DNA of 64,000 nt, from positions 20,678,154 through 20,742,153 of the forward strand of contig NC_057788.1 of assembly GCF_014905175.1 (NCBI RefSeq), in the 5' to 3' direction. Source of the DNA: Aphidius gifuensis. Lineage: Eukaryota > Arthropoda > Insecta > Hymenoptera > Braconidae. The stretch's first letter is position 1; each line of letters opens with the position of its first letter. Below are positions 34,135 through 45,927 of this stretch, in pieces. The position numbers were made by a program, and so were the translations under genes. The notes below the pieces were generated by a model. The model worked only from the letters and a program-made list of their open reading frames with translations, was not told where the DNA came from and did no database searches.

Positions 34135-35049
34135 ATGGAACAATTTGATAAACATCAACTTGAAAAAACTGATCAACAATTGTTTACTGATTCATTTAAT
34201 TTTTGTTGGGAACTTTTGAAAAGTGAAGAATATTATCTATGTGAACATAAGACCAATATATTATCAAGGTTGTCATTAAATTATGGTCAAGACATATATG
34301 ATGCCATGATGATAATCATAAACAAGATTATAGAATCCAATGGAAAATCAAAAGTTGAATCAATAAAAAGTGGAACAGCAGAAGCGACTCGTAACTTAGG
34401 TTATGATAATGATTATGATGAATTGAATCAACAACAAGTTGACAAAGTAAACATTGACATCAATGACAATCAAGACAAGATGATAAAAAAAAGAAAAATA
34501 TCAGTTGATGAAATTCATTCCAAAAAGATGTTCGAAGCAGGTACATTTTATATGTCTATAAGATTTTTATTGAATTGTCATTTGATTCAATTTATTTTAT
34601 TTTTCAGATAACAACAAAAATAGCGGTGATGATTTAAGTAATTCTAGAAATTCACAAATTACTTCTTTGAATGAAAACTCAATTGACAAATTACGTATGA
34701 TTGATTTTATTGAAAAGGAAGAAAAATTATTTATAGAAGAAAGTATAACCATTAAAGATGAGCCAGTTACAGATGATTCAATCGATGTTGATAAAATAAA
34801 GAACTCTCACGATCACTCAATGGGGCGAGTAATAAAGTCAAATGAAATTTCCAATTTATTTGATGGTAATAATCAAAGTCACTTGAATGAAGTCATTCAA
34901 AATGTTGATGATCAAAAAAACACAAGAATTTGTACTGGATCATTTTCTCCTAAAAAATATAATTTTTGTACAGAAGAAGATGATGAACTAAGCTCTACCA
35001 CAGACGAAAATTACCTTGATAATGATGATATTGATATTGATGTTGGAGT

Positions 35050-35116
<67 letters not shown>

Positions 35117-35827
35117 AAGGGCGATGACGATGATGTTGAGAATTACGTGAATCAAAATAAAAATCTTAAAGATGAAATTAAAATAACTAGTGACATTTCT
35201 TTTGAAAAAAAAATACGAGTAGTTAAATTGGCACGTGAAAATCCAACTTGGTCATTTAAAATGTTGAGAGAACACAGTGGTTGTAAAAATATTAAAGACC
35301 GCCGTCAAGTTACAAGGTGGAAAAAACAGATTGAACGAGGAGGAACTCGTCGTCAGAAAATGAATCTTATAAATAACTGGGTTATAAATAAGTGCATTGG
35401 GAACCAAAAAAAAGGAGAAATAATTACAAACGCAAAAATTAAAATATGGGGACTTGAAGCAAAAAAAATATTTGAACCGATACAATTTTCAGCACATTAT
35501 ACCTGGTTAAAAAATTTGAAAAAAAAACACGAAATTACTGGTAAATCATATAATCTAAAAATTAATTGTAACTTGCAAAAAAAAGAATCACTTACTTTCT
35601 CGAGAATTTTCGTTCCCCATGAAATTAAAGTTAAAGTTGTTAATCTTGCAAATAAAAATCCACATTGGAGTTTGGACATGTTAAGAGAACAAAGTGGTTT
35701 CAAGATTGAAAACATCACTCAACTTCGTAATTGGAAACAAGCTGTTAAAAATTTTAATAAGAAAAAGGACACTAGTTTCTCCACTGGGTCAACTGTTCCT
35801 ATAGAAACTTCAATTTTACTTCAGTAA
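34135..35827 (+). CDS. U15: intact family protein, 541 aa
   Basis: Exons 34135-34540 and 34608-35827; 67-bp intron with GTACATT donor and TTTTCAG acceptor, phase 1. Exon 1 is the short type: the 'HKVAVEKSKV' part is reduced to GKSKVESIKSGTAEATRNLG, and the Gln run to QQQ. The linker lacks five residues (IKDEPVTDD). About 20 Asp codons are interrupted once near residues 284-305. First HTH-like repeat about 333-377, CENP-B-type HTH (GLEAKKIFEPIQFSAHYTWLKNLKK), second repeat (NPHWSLDMLREQSGF). The C-terminus is read in an altered frame (VPIETSILLQ) compared with KKFNSTSVKY, which shortens the tail only. Normal promoter. Relatives: U5 (exon 1 and exon 2), U14 (exon 2). Confidence 0.85.
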
Positions 35828-35994
35828 AATATAATGATGAAGATAAAAATACAAGTTCAAGTAGAAACAGATGCAAACAAGGTCAAATTTCAAGATTAAT
35901 TAATTTTCCAACATTGACAGCTTTGTATTTAATCACCAATTATTTTTATTAGTTGACAATGATCGTTGATCAATCATTGGACTTTATCAAGACA
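35828..35994. other. 3' flank of U15
   Basis: Short 3' flank (AAAATACAAGTTCAAGTAG; GATCGTTGATCAATCATTGGACTTTATC) cut at the U16 fragment. Confidence 0.45.
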
Positions 35995-36128
35995 AATGAA
36001 TCTTGTAAATGACTGGGTTATAAATAAGTGCATTGAAAAGCAAAAAAAAAAGAGAAATAATTACAAACAAAAAAATTAAAACATGGGGACTTGAAGTTAG
36101 AGATTTTAAGAAACAAAAAGGCCACTAG
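35995..36128 (+). pseudogene. U16: 134-bp fragment of exon 2
   Basis: Contains part of the CENP-B-type HTH (MNLVNDWVINKCIEKQKK, then WGLE after a one-base A-run shift). At about 36097 it is joined to the tail (RDFKKQKATS). An internal deletion took the rest of the domain and most of the second HTH repeat. A MITE arm and type B spacer follow. Confidence 0.75.
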
Positions 36129-37854
36129 TTTTTTCACTGGATTTCAGAAACAACAAAATACAGTCTAATTCAATTCTATTTTTTAAAATAATTTGCCTAG
36201 GTGTTCACCGTTATTATCTCGCTCTCAGATACCTTGGCTTTGGTGATCAAAATAAAACTCAACTTAACTCATACTAAAATAAATGAATCAATAGCAACTC
36301 ATTAATTTTTTTTTTTCTCAATCTGGCAAGAATTTTAAGCTCTTAAAAATTTCCAAAATAACTCAGTATTGTTTTTTTACACAAATTCCATACAAATTAA
36401 TTTTTTCTTTCAACATAACACCGCTTGAAAATATTGATTACATATTAAACTGGCTTCATCAATTATTGTTATTTTTAAAAAAGAATACAATTTAAAAATA
36501 ATATTAGTAAATTACAATAAAAAATTCTTTTTTTTCTTATTTCTATAAATAAAATAAACGACAAAAGCGTCGCTCGTTATAATAGCTGAGATATAAAAAA
36601 TATATAAATGCGTTATTTTTTGTTCAATAAAATGGAATTAAACCGAGTAAATAAAAATATTTTTAAAAAATTATTACAAAGTAATATTGATTTAAAATAA
36701 ATTGAAAAAAAAAGTATAAATTGGATATAGCCAACAACTATGTCCACATAATAATACATGTCATATTAATAATTATTATATTAATTATTATTATAATATT
36801 AATTATTATTATATTAATAGTTATTATATTTGATATAAAGTACGCAAACTATTATTATATACATAGTGTCAAATATTAATTAGACTATCATGATTCATGA
36901 CTAGTATTTAAACAATGTATATCAGTGTATAATTATTGATTATATTATCTATGTGCATATGCCGCATTAATAAATTGATTAATTTAATTTATCTATAAGT
37001 TTAATGACATAATAAATTATTAACTATTGTTTATGATGATTTTAATTATAGACAGTACGTTCAATTATTATTTTTACGTTTACATAACATTTCTGTTTTT
37101 TTTTCCTCGTTCAATTATTTTATTATCATTATTGAATTAATTAGTCGATTCGGTTAATTAATAATATTAATCAGTTCACTATGTGTCTTTTTTTTTTTTT
37201 GTTTTATTGTTAACAGTTTTTTTTTCTAAATAAGATTTATTGTTTTTTGAATGTTTTTTTTGACAATAAACTAAAGTAAACTTTGTACATGCAATGTAAA
37301 GCATCAATGAAATAGTTTTTTTTTTTTTTTTGAGTGTATTTAAAAATAGATTAGTGTGGCTTTTTTTGGATTTTGTTCAACTGGAAAGTATAGACACGAC
37401 TTTAATCTGTTGATTTTCTTCTTCTATCTCTTGACACTGATGACCTTGAATAGATCTTTTAATATTTTTTATTTTTTTCTCTACATTTTCTATTCAAATT
37501 ATTCAAAAGTTAAAAATTCTAGTTACCTAATTTTGAAGAGATTTATATAAATAAATGTTTAACTAATTATTATCAATAAAATTATATAATTTTTAAAACG
37601 ATTGTCTTGAATATTTTATTTTCATATATGTATTTTTCTGTATTCATTAATTATTATACTATTATTGATTCTTATTTTCTTTAGTATTTCAAATATTTCG
37701 ATCGATAATTTCCGCCACAGTAAATGTAAAAAACGAAAATACTATTAAAAAATGATGAATATATGTTTTTTATGAAAAAAAGTAAAAAATTCAATTATAT
37801 CAAAATGTTAATGATGTTACGGTTATGCGATGTGGCATAAATAATAAAAAAAAT
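36129..37854. other. Type B spacer between U16 and U17, left of insertion
   Basis: Starts with the solo MITE arm (36144-36243), then the spacer shared with U6 and U10 (CTCAACTTAACTCATACTAAAAT; CGACAAAAGCGTCGCTCGTTATAATAGC; GACAATAAACTAAAGTAAACTTTG at 37260). At 36755-36840 is a TTAATTATTATAATA-type repeat. From 37520 comes 3'-flank-like DNA, then the upstream block of U17 (CGATCGATAATTTCCGCCACAG; GTTACGGTTATGCGATGTGGC) up to the insertion at 37855. Confidence 0.55.
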
Positions 37855-38287
37855 TTTGTGAGCCATCTAGACTCGCGGGTTTATTATGTGTAAACATCTT
37901 CGGCGTGTTTCTACGAAAAATTCCTACGAATGCGCAAAGTGGTTAAAAATGAAGTTGAAATATGAAAAAAACGGCTATTTATCGGTTATATGTCGTATAG
38001 TTATTGAAATAACGAATTATTCTCAAATTTAATAATGGCAATCAATAGAGATCGTCGGGGAGAAGAAAATGTTTTTAAAAAAATTTCAATATCTCGAATA
38101 GTTTTCAAGTTATATAATATTTTTTAAAATTTCGATATATCGATTTTTTTTTATTTATTCATTTAATAATGGAAGTCGATTAAACTCATCAAGGAGAAAA
38201 AAAAATCGAATACAATTTTTTGATCGCGCGAATAGTTTTCGAATTATCGATATCTTTCTAATGTTAATGATAATTTTTTTCATAAAT

Positions 38288-38728
38288 AAAGCTAAGTAAA
38301 AAATATAGCTAAGTTAAAAATATAGCTAAGTTGAAAATATAGCTGGTAAAATTATGTAGATTTTGTGTGTTTGGCTATAAATATATAGCTAAGTAAAAAA
38401 AATAGCTAAGTAAAAAATATAGCTAAGTAAAAGATATAGCTGGTAAAATTATGTAGGTATTGTGTGTTTGGCTATAAATATAGCTAAGTAAAAAATATAG
38501 CTAAGTAAAAAAAATAGCTAAGCAAAAAATATAGCTAAGTAAAAAAAATAGCTAAGCAAAAAATATAGCTAAGTAAAAAATATAGCTAAGTAAAAAATAT
38601 ATAGCTAAGTAAAAAATATAGCTAAGGAAAAATATAGCTAAGTAAAATTATGTAGATATTGTGTGTTTGGCTATAAATATAGCTAAGTAAAAAATATAGC
38701 TAAGTAAAAAAAATAGCTAAGTAAAACC
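38288..38728 (+). repeat. Tandem repeat of ATAGCTAAGTAAAAAAT, about 17 bp
   Basis: More than 20 imperfect copies. A longer period is also visible, because GTGTGTTTGGCTATAAATA recurs at 38367, 38461 and 38661. It forms the centre of the fold-back insertion. Confidence 0.85.
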
Positions 38729-39789
38729 TAGCGACCAAGTAAAAACTTGGATATATTCATTATTTTCGAAAAAAAAATATATATTCGTGCTTAACAATAC
38801 GCGACAAACAATAATTAGCAGTTTTTTTGAAAAAAAAAACAAAAATTTCGACTTTTTTTTTTTGAGAAAAAAAAATTGTATACATTTAAAAAAAAAATAT
38901 CGATAATTTGATAACTATTCGAGATATAAAAATTTTTATTGGGCTTTTTTTTTAGCTTGGCGAGTTTTATCGATTGCCTTTATTAATATTAAAAAAAAAA
39001 CTTAATATATCGAAATATATAAGTTATTATAACTCGAAAACTATTCGCGATATCGAATTTTTTTATGTTGACTTTTTTTTTTACTTGACGAGATTCATTG
39101 ATGGCCATTATTAAATTCGAGAATTAATCGTTATTTCAATAACTACACGATTTATAACCGAAAATAGCCGTTTTTTCCATATTTCAACTCCATTTTTAAC
39201 CACTGCGCATTCGTAGGAATTTTTTCCGTATTTTTCCCGTAATCGTGAGAAAATTTTCTATAAAAACCGAATAAAAAAACATGTTGTCTCGGTTATGATA
39301 ATATCTTCTGAAATTCTTCTGTACAATAAATTACAATAATAATTTTCTTCAAACTAACACATCAGTCATCAATGTCTATTTCTTTTTAAAACATAAAATT
39401 AGTCAATATTATAAATAAATTATTATTGTATAATAATTCAATATTATCTTTTGTATTTAGGAAATATTATTTTATATAAACAATAATAATAGGTATATTA
39501 ATCTTGTAAATGAAAAATACTTGCATATGCATGTATATATATGTACAATATGAACTTTACTTCGCCTAACAAATGCAAGTATAACTAATAAATACAAATA
39601 AAATACTTGTATATTAATATATACAACGGCGCATATATATATATAATAATAAATAAATTAAATATATAAATACGCGCATTTAAATTCATCTATACTACAG
39701 AACGGCTGATGGTAACGGTTACCGACCGATTACCATGACGCTGCAAGGTGCAATGTAGACTGAGGGGGCGAACTCACGACACGCAAAAG

Positions 39790-40047
39790 TTTGCGTTTTT
39801 ACATGGCTGCCATAATTCTAAACATGGCGCCTCCGTGATTTAATCCACCCGCTCGACAATGTTTAATTCACACGCGCGTTTAAATCACTCGAAATTACTA
39901 TGTATTGCCAAAATATCACTGAAAAATGTAGTTGTGTGTAATGTGTGTGTAGTGTATCTAGTGTTCAAAGCTTGGATCATGGAGGCGCCATGTTTAAAAT
40001 TACGGCAGCCATGTTTAGAATTATAGCAGCCATGTAAAAACGCAAAC
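39790..40047. repeat. Inverted repeat nested in the fold-back insertion (MITE-like)
   Basis: Ends GTTTGCGTTTTTACATGGCT and AGCCATGTAAAAACGCAAAC are inverse complements. The arms continue through GCCATAATTCTAAACATGGCGCC and GGCGCCATGTTTAAAATTACGGC, with a small repeated segment on the right. Its GC content is visibly higher than the surroundings. Confidence 0.75.
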
Positions 40048-40153
40048 AGAAAATGGATTCCTGCCCAGATCCGTTACCGGATCTGACGTCTAAACTCTAT
40101 GTTTTTTCCTTTTACTCTAACCCAACCCGCGCCTAAAGATGTTTACACATCAA

Positions 40154-40367
40154 AAAATAGTTTGCAAGAATGTGAACTTGCTTCATGTAAAAATAAGAAT
40201 ATTAAAAAAAAATAATCTCATTTTTTAAATACTTAAATATAATATAATTGTGTGGTCAAATGAAAACCCGTAATAATAGCTTCGTTTACATGAAAACTGT
40301 CGCGGTACTCTCTGGCTGATTTCTTCTGATTAGTTCCAAATGTTCCATTTATTAAAAATCTGTCAAG
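40154..40367. other. Promoter-proximal flank of U17
   Basis: Resumes the upstream block after the insertion (TTTGCAAGAATGTGAACTTGCTTCATG) with CTCTCTGGCTGATTTCTTC. The insertion has moved everything beyond this about 2.3 kb away from U17. Confidence 0.45.
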
Positions 40368-40375
40368 TATAAAAC
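40368..40375 (+). promoter_or_regulatory. TATA-like box of U17
   Basis: TATAAAAC in GTCAAGTATAAAACAACAATA, 126 bp before the ATG at 40494. The extra distance comes from a repeated AATCAAAACTACATAGATTA / AATCAGGAAGTAAATAACTTA segment. Confidence 0.45.
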
Positions 40376-40493
40376 AACAATAAAAACATTGTAAACATTG
40401 CAAATAAAACAATCAAAACTACATAGATTAAAATAACAATCAGGAAGTAAATAACTTAGGAAAACAAATTTGAAATATATATTCATTAATAAG

Positions 40494-42084
40494 ATGGAAC
40501 CAAGAAAGGAACATCAGTTTGAGGAAATTGATCAACAATTGTTTACAGACTCATTTAATTGTTGTTGGGAACTTTTAAAAAGTAAAGAATTTTATCTCAG
40601 TGAACGAGAGCCCAATATATTTTCAAGGTTGTCATTGAATTATGGTCATGACATGTATGAGGCCATGGTGATGTTTATGACAGAAATTATAAAATCCAAT
40701 GAACACAAAGTTGCCATTGAAAAATCAAAAGTTGCATCAATACAAATTGTAACAACAAAAGCTACTCGGGACTCAGGTTATGATGATAATTATGATCAAT
40801 TAGATCAACAACAACAACAAGTTGACCAAGTAAACATTGACATCAACAACAGTCTAGACAAGATGATATCTAAAAAAAGAAAAATATCAGTTGATGAAAT
40901 TCATTCGACAACGATGTTTAAAGCAGGTATATTTTAACTGTCTTAAAGATTTTTATTAAATTGTAACTTGATTCAATTTATTTTATTTTCCAGATTACAA
41001 AAAAAATAACTGTGATGATTCAAGTAATGCTAAAAATATACAAATTACATCTTCAAATGGAAACTCAATTGAACAATTAAATATGAATGATATTATTGAA
41101 AAGGAAGAAACATCATTTATAGAACAAAGTATTACAATTAAAGATGAAATGTTGCCAGTTACAGATGATTCAATTGATTTTGACAAAATGAATAACTCGA
41201 AAGATCACTCAATTGGACTAGAAACGAAGTCAAATGAAGTTTCCAATTTATTTAATGGTAATAATCAAAGTTGCTCGAATGAAGTCATTGAAATTGTTGA
41301 TCATCAAAAAAACACAAGAATTCGTACTGGATCACTTGCTCCTAAAAAATATAGTTTTCATACTGAAGAAGATGATGATCTAAGCTCTACCACAGACGAA
41401 AATTACCTTGATGATGATGATGATAATAGCGCAAATCAAGATAATAATCTTGAAGATAAAATTAGAGTAACATCTGGTATTTCTTTCGAAGAAAAAACAC
41501 GTGTAGTTAAATTGGCAATAGAACATCCAAATTGGCCTATAAATATGTTGAAAGAACAAAGTCGATATAAAAAAATTCGACAGCGCAGTCAAGTTGAAAG
41601 GTGGAAGAAACAGATTCAACAAGGAGGATCTATTCGTGACAGAATGAATTTTGTCAATAACTGGGTAATAAATAAGTGCATTGAAAACCAAAAAAAAGGA
41701 GAAATAATTACAAATAAAAAAATTAAAACATGGGGACTTGAAGCCAAAAAAATATTCAAACCGATGGAATTTTCAGCAAGTTCTGTCTGGTTATTGATGT
41801 TTAAAAAAAACCATGAAATTACTGGTAAACCAGATAATCTAAAAATTAATTGTAACTTGCAAAAAGAAAAATCATTTTTACACTCGAACATTTACGCTTC
41901 CCATGAAATGAAAGTTAAGGTTGTTAATCTTTTAAATGATAATCCACATTGGAGTTTGAAAATGCTAAGAGAACAAAGTGGTTGTAGTAATTTTGAAACT
42001 GTGAATCAAATTTACCGTTGGAAGGAAGTTGTTAGAAAATTCAATAAGAAAGCAGCCACTAGTCTTTCCACTGAAAAAATTTAA
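40494..42084 (+). CDS. U17: intact family protein, 507 aa
   Basis: Exons 40494-40926 and 40994-42084; 67-bp intron with TTTTCCAG acceptor, phase 1. Start MEPRKEHQFEEIDQQ (IDQQ subtype); an in-frame ATG lies at 40470. Order: N-terminal domain, QQQQQ, KKRK, linker with IKDEMLPVTDD, short poly-Asp (5), first HTH-like repeat about 308-352 with EHPNWPINMLKEQSRYKKI (the conserved SGC is SRY, as partly in U8). The CENP-B-type HTH is complete (GLEAKKIFKPMEFSASSVWLLMFKK), as is the second repeat (NDNPHWSLKMLREQSGC), ending LSTEKI. The first repeat is therefore diverged while the other DNA-binding parts are standard. Close to U24 at both ends. The promoter core is kept but sits just right of a 2.3-kb insertion. 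Confidence 0.85.
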
Positions 42085-43064
42085 TTCTACTTCAGTACAA
42101 TATGAATGTGATGAAAATAAAAATACAAGTGCAAGTGGAGACAGAGGCAAACGGGGGCAAATTTGGAGCTGCTGATGTTAGAATTGCTCACTTATTATTT
42201 TTACTGATTGTATCAATCATTATCAAGTTGTTGTTATGTTAATGATCGTTGATTAATCATTAGACCCCATCGCAGGAAAGGTAACAAATTCTTGTTACCT
42301 AAAGCACTTGGTAACCTGTTACTTTCAGTAAATACTTTAATAAATAAATGTTCAACTAATTATCAATAATAAATTCATATAATTATAAAAATAATTGTCT
42401 TGAATATTTAATTTTCATATGTATTCTTTAATATGCGTTAATTATTATATTCTTGTCTTCTATTTATAATTTATAACTTATATTCATAATAAATTATTAA
42501 CAATTGATACTGATAAGTGATAACACATTTAATTAGAATAAAATATATAAAGTTTTTAAAAATAATGATAATTAATATAATTGACAACGTGGATATTATT
42601 TTTAATAAAAGTATTGTGGTGTTGGATATTTACTATTTTTTTTTACTTGTCATCATCACCATCGTCATCAACGTCGTGTCTCTAGTATTTAAAATATTTT
42701 GATCAATAATTTCAGCCACAGTAAATCTAAAGAACAAAAAAACCAAATTAAATAATTGAACTATATCAAAATGTTAATTAATTTTTTATTACACTTATGT
42801 GATATGGCATAAATATTAAAAAAATATTGTTTGCATGAATATAAAAAACTTGTTTCATGTGTGAAAATAAAAATATGGAAAATAATAATCCAATTTTTTA
42901 AATATAATTCAATGTACAATTGTGTGGTTAAATGGAAATGCATAATTATATCGCTGTTTATAATTTCCATGAAAACTGTCGCGGCACTCTCTGGCAGGTT
43001 TGTTCTTAGTTAGTTTGGAGTTTCATGTATTTCAATGTATTTCATTTATTAAAAATCTTTCAAG
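42085..43064. other. Type A spacer between U17 and U18
   Basis: Former tail (AATTCTACTTCAGTACAATATG), 3' flank with a small duplication of the TTACCTAA segment (42290-42330), upstream block with ATC/GTC run (42648-42675), GATCAATAATTTCAGCCACAG and TTATTACACTTATGTGATATGGC (42785), promoter part CACTCTCTGGCAGGTTTG. Confidence 0.5.
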
Positions 43065-43072
43065 TATAGAAC
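43065..43072 (+). promoter_or_regulatory. TATA-like box of U18
   Basis: TATAGAAC, a G variant shared with U19, 92 bp before the ATG at 43164. Confidence 0.4.
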
Positions 43073-43163
43073 AACAATAAAAACATTGTAAACATCGCAA
43101 ATACAATAATCAAAAACTACATAGATTAAAAAAGAAAATTTGAAAAATATATTCATTAATAAG

Positions 43164-44589
43164 ATGGAACAATTTGATAAACATCAGCTTGTGACAACTG
43201 ATCAAGAATTGTTTACTGACTCATTTAATTTTTGTTGGGAACTTTTGAAAAGTAAAGAATATTATCTCAGTGAACGTGAGACCGATATATTTTCAAAGAT
43301 GTCATCAAATTATGGTCAAGACATGTATGATGCCATGATGATAATTATCAACAAAATTATGAAATTCAATGAACACAAATCAAAAGTTGACTCAATAAAA
43401 ATTGTAACAGCAGAAGCCACTTGTGATTCAGGTTATGATGATAATTGTGATCAATTGGATCAACAACAAAAACAACAGCAAGATGACAAAGTGAACGTTA
43501 ACATTGACAACAGTCATGACAAGATGATATTAGAAAAAAGGAAAATACCAGTTGATGAAATTCATTCCAAGAAGATGTTCAAAGAAGGTATGTTTTATAT
43601 GTCTTGAAGATTTTTATTAAATTGTCATTTGATTCAATTTATTTTATTTTTCAGATAACAAAGAAATTAACTGTGATGATTCAAGTAATGCTGAAAATAT
43701 ACAAATTGTTTCTTCAAATGAAAACTTAATTAAAAAATCACATATAATTGTTTTTATTAAAAAGGAAAAAAAATTATTTACAAAAGACAATATAACCATT
43801 AAAGATGAAATGGTGTCAGATGATTTAATTGATGTTAATAAAATAAATATCTGGAACGATCACTCATATGGACTAAATATAAGTTCAAATGAAATTTCCA
43901 ATTTTTCTAAAGATAATAATCAAAGTCTCTCGAATAAAGTCATTGAAAATGTTGAACATCAAAGAAACACAAGAATTCGTACAGAATCACTTGCTCCTAA
44001 AAAATATAGTTTTTGTGTAGGAGAAAACTATGATCTAAGCTTAACCGCAGACGAAAATTACCTTGATGATGATGATAATGTTGATGTTGATGATGATGAT
44101 AATAATTTCTATCTTAATGTTGATGATAATGATGATGATGATACTAGCCTAAACCAAAATAAAAAACGTAACATTAAAAGAAATTATGATATTTCTTTTG
44201 AAGAAAAAAAACGTGTAGTCAAATTGGCAACAGAAAATCCAACTTGGTCATTACATATGTTGAGAGAACACAGTGGATGTAAAAATATTGATGGCCGCCG
44301 TCAAGTTGAAAGATGGAAAAAACAGGTTCAACGAGGAGGTACTACTCGTGAAATAATGAATCGTGTAAATAACTGGGTTCTAAATAAGTACATTGAGAGC
44401 CAAAAGAAAGGAGAAATAACTACAGATAAAAAAATTAAAACATGGGGACTTGAAGCCAAAAAAATATTTAATCCGATACGATTTTCAGCAAGTAATGACT
44501 GGTTAAAAATGTTCAAAAAAAACCATGAAATTACTTTTTGGGCAGAAAATAACAATCTTTATCAAAAATTTACGCTCCCTATGAAATAA
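43164..44589 (+). CDS. U18: family protein without the last HTH repeat, 452 aa
   Basis: Exons 43164-43587 and 43655-44589; 67-bp intron, GTATGTT donor, phase 1. Start MEQFDKHQLVTTDQELF. The linker is a divergent subtype (KSHIIVFIKKEKKLFTKDNITIKDEMVSDD), shared with U19 and U25. After a mixed Asp/Asn tract come the first HTH-like repeat (NPTWSLHMLREHSGC) and the CENP-B-type HTH (NNWVLNKYIESQKKGE, GLEAKKIFNPIRFSASNDWLKMFKK). Behind it the frame runs into FWAENNNLYQKFTLPMK and stops. DNA for the second repeat follows to about 44690 but is disrupted (CCACATTGG became CTACATTTTAAAAAG, with AAAAAGAGTT repeats). The product keeps two of the three DNA-binding regions. Confidence 0.7.
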
Positions 44590-45841
44590 AAGTTAAAGTT
44601 GTCAATCTTGCAAATGAAAATCTACATTTTAAAAAGAGTTTAAAAAAGTTTAAAAAGAGTTCAAAAAGACTAAGAGAACAAATTTAAAGCTGCTGATGTT
44701 AGAATTACTTACTAATTATTTTGATTGGCTGGATCAATCATTAAAGTTAAATTGTTATGTTATGTTAATGATTGTTGATCAATCATTGGACTTTATTCCA
44801 ACAAAATTAACAACACACGTTACTTAATTAAAAAAATACTTTTATGGATAAATGTTTAAGTAATTGTACTTAAATAATGAGTTTATTTAATTGTTTAAAA
44901 CAATCGTCTTGAATATTTAATTTTATTAATAATTCTTCCTACTGTTATCAATTATCAACAACACATTTAATTAAATCGGAATACATAAACTTGTTGAAAG
45001 TACAATAACGATTTGGATATTATTCTCAATTAAATTATAGTGTTGGACATTTACAATTTTCTCGATTATCGTCGTCGTTGTCGTCATATGACATTGACGA
45101 ATGTTAATTATAAATATATATATCAAAGTTTAGAATTAAAATTTTTGTTTTTTTTTTAAAGTATATTATCATTGATGATTAAACGTGAGTTGAAATAAAA
45201 CTCTTGTGCTGAGTATAAAAGAAAAGAAATGCAACAAATAATAAACCTAGTTATTAATAATAATAGATGATATAATAATTATAAATATTGTAAAATAAAA
45301 AAATCATTGATTGATAAATGATAACAGATAGTTTCATAATAATCTATTTAGACGTTCATTCGACACATTTACAAAATTACTTTTCTTTTTTTTTTATATT
45401 AATTTGTCGTTACAATATTTTGTCTCACTAGTTTCTATTATATATATTTTTTTTTTTCTATCGTAATTTTATGTGGACTCAAATTCTTCATTACGAATGA
45501 CAATACATAATAAATAATTCATCTCAAAGACATGATAATACATATTATCAATTTCCTACATTCTTAGACAGAATTGTATCAAAATGTTAATTATTTTTTT
45601 TTATTATACAGTTATGTTATGTGGCATAAATATTGAAAAATAATTGTAAAAATAAAAATATGATAAATAAAAATCTAATTTTTTAAATAATTAAATGAAC
45701 AATTGTTGTGGTTAAATGGAAATGCCTAATTATATCGCTGTTTACGATTTCCATGAAAACTGTCGCGGTACTCTCTGGCAGGTTTTTCCTTATTTTGGAG
45801 TTTCGTGTATTTCATTTGTTAAAAATCTTTCAACTTTCAAG
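44590..45841. other. Decayed U18 3' end and spacer to U19
   Basis: 44590-44690 is remnant of the second HTH repeat. 3' flank, GTCGTCGTTGTCGTCAT run at 45070, then a stretch shared with the U3-U4 spacer (GACATTGACGAATGTTAATT; AAATAAAACTCTTGTGCTGAG) and a piece also present near 23750 and 48060 (CTATCGTAATTTTATGTGGACTC at 45460). Shortened upstream block (TTATACAGTTATGTTATGTGGC at 45601) and promoter part CTCTCTGGCAGGTTTTTCC. Confidence 0.5.
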
Positions 45842-45849
45842 TATAGAAC
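45842..45849 (+). promoter_or_regulatory. TATA-like box of U19
   Basis: TATAGAAC in TTCAAGTATAGAACAACAATA, 79 bp before the ATG at 45928. Confidence 0.4.
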
Positions 45850-45927
45850 AACAATAAAAATATTGTAAACGTTGCAGGTACTACAATCAAAAACTATATA
45901 GATTAAAGAAACATATTCATTAATAAG

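Larger units (their letters stand above)
37855..40153. mobile_element. Fold-back type insertion, about 2.3 kb, with nested palindrome
   Basis: It interrupts the upstream block of U17: sequence left of 37855 and right of 40153 is contiguous in U24 (55525-55560). Near the ends lie inverted ATGTGTAAACATCTTCGGCG (37886-37905) and GCCTAAAGATGTTTACACAT (40131-40150). Inside are large imperfect inverted arms (about 37905-38285 and 38860-39245; for example GCGCATTCGTAGGAATTTTT against AAAAATTCCTACGAATGCGC) around a 17-bp tandem repeat. A second inverted repeat lies to the right (39790-40047). No ORF of a transposase is present. No clear target-site duplication, so superfamily unassigned. Confidence 0.7.
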
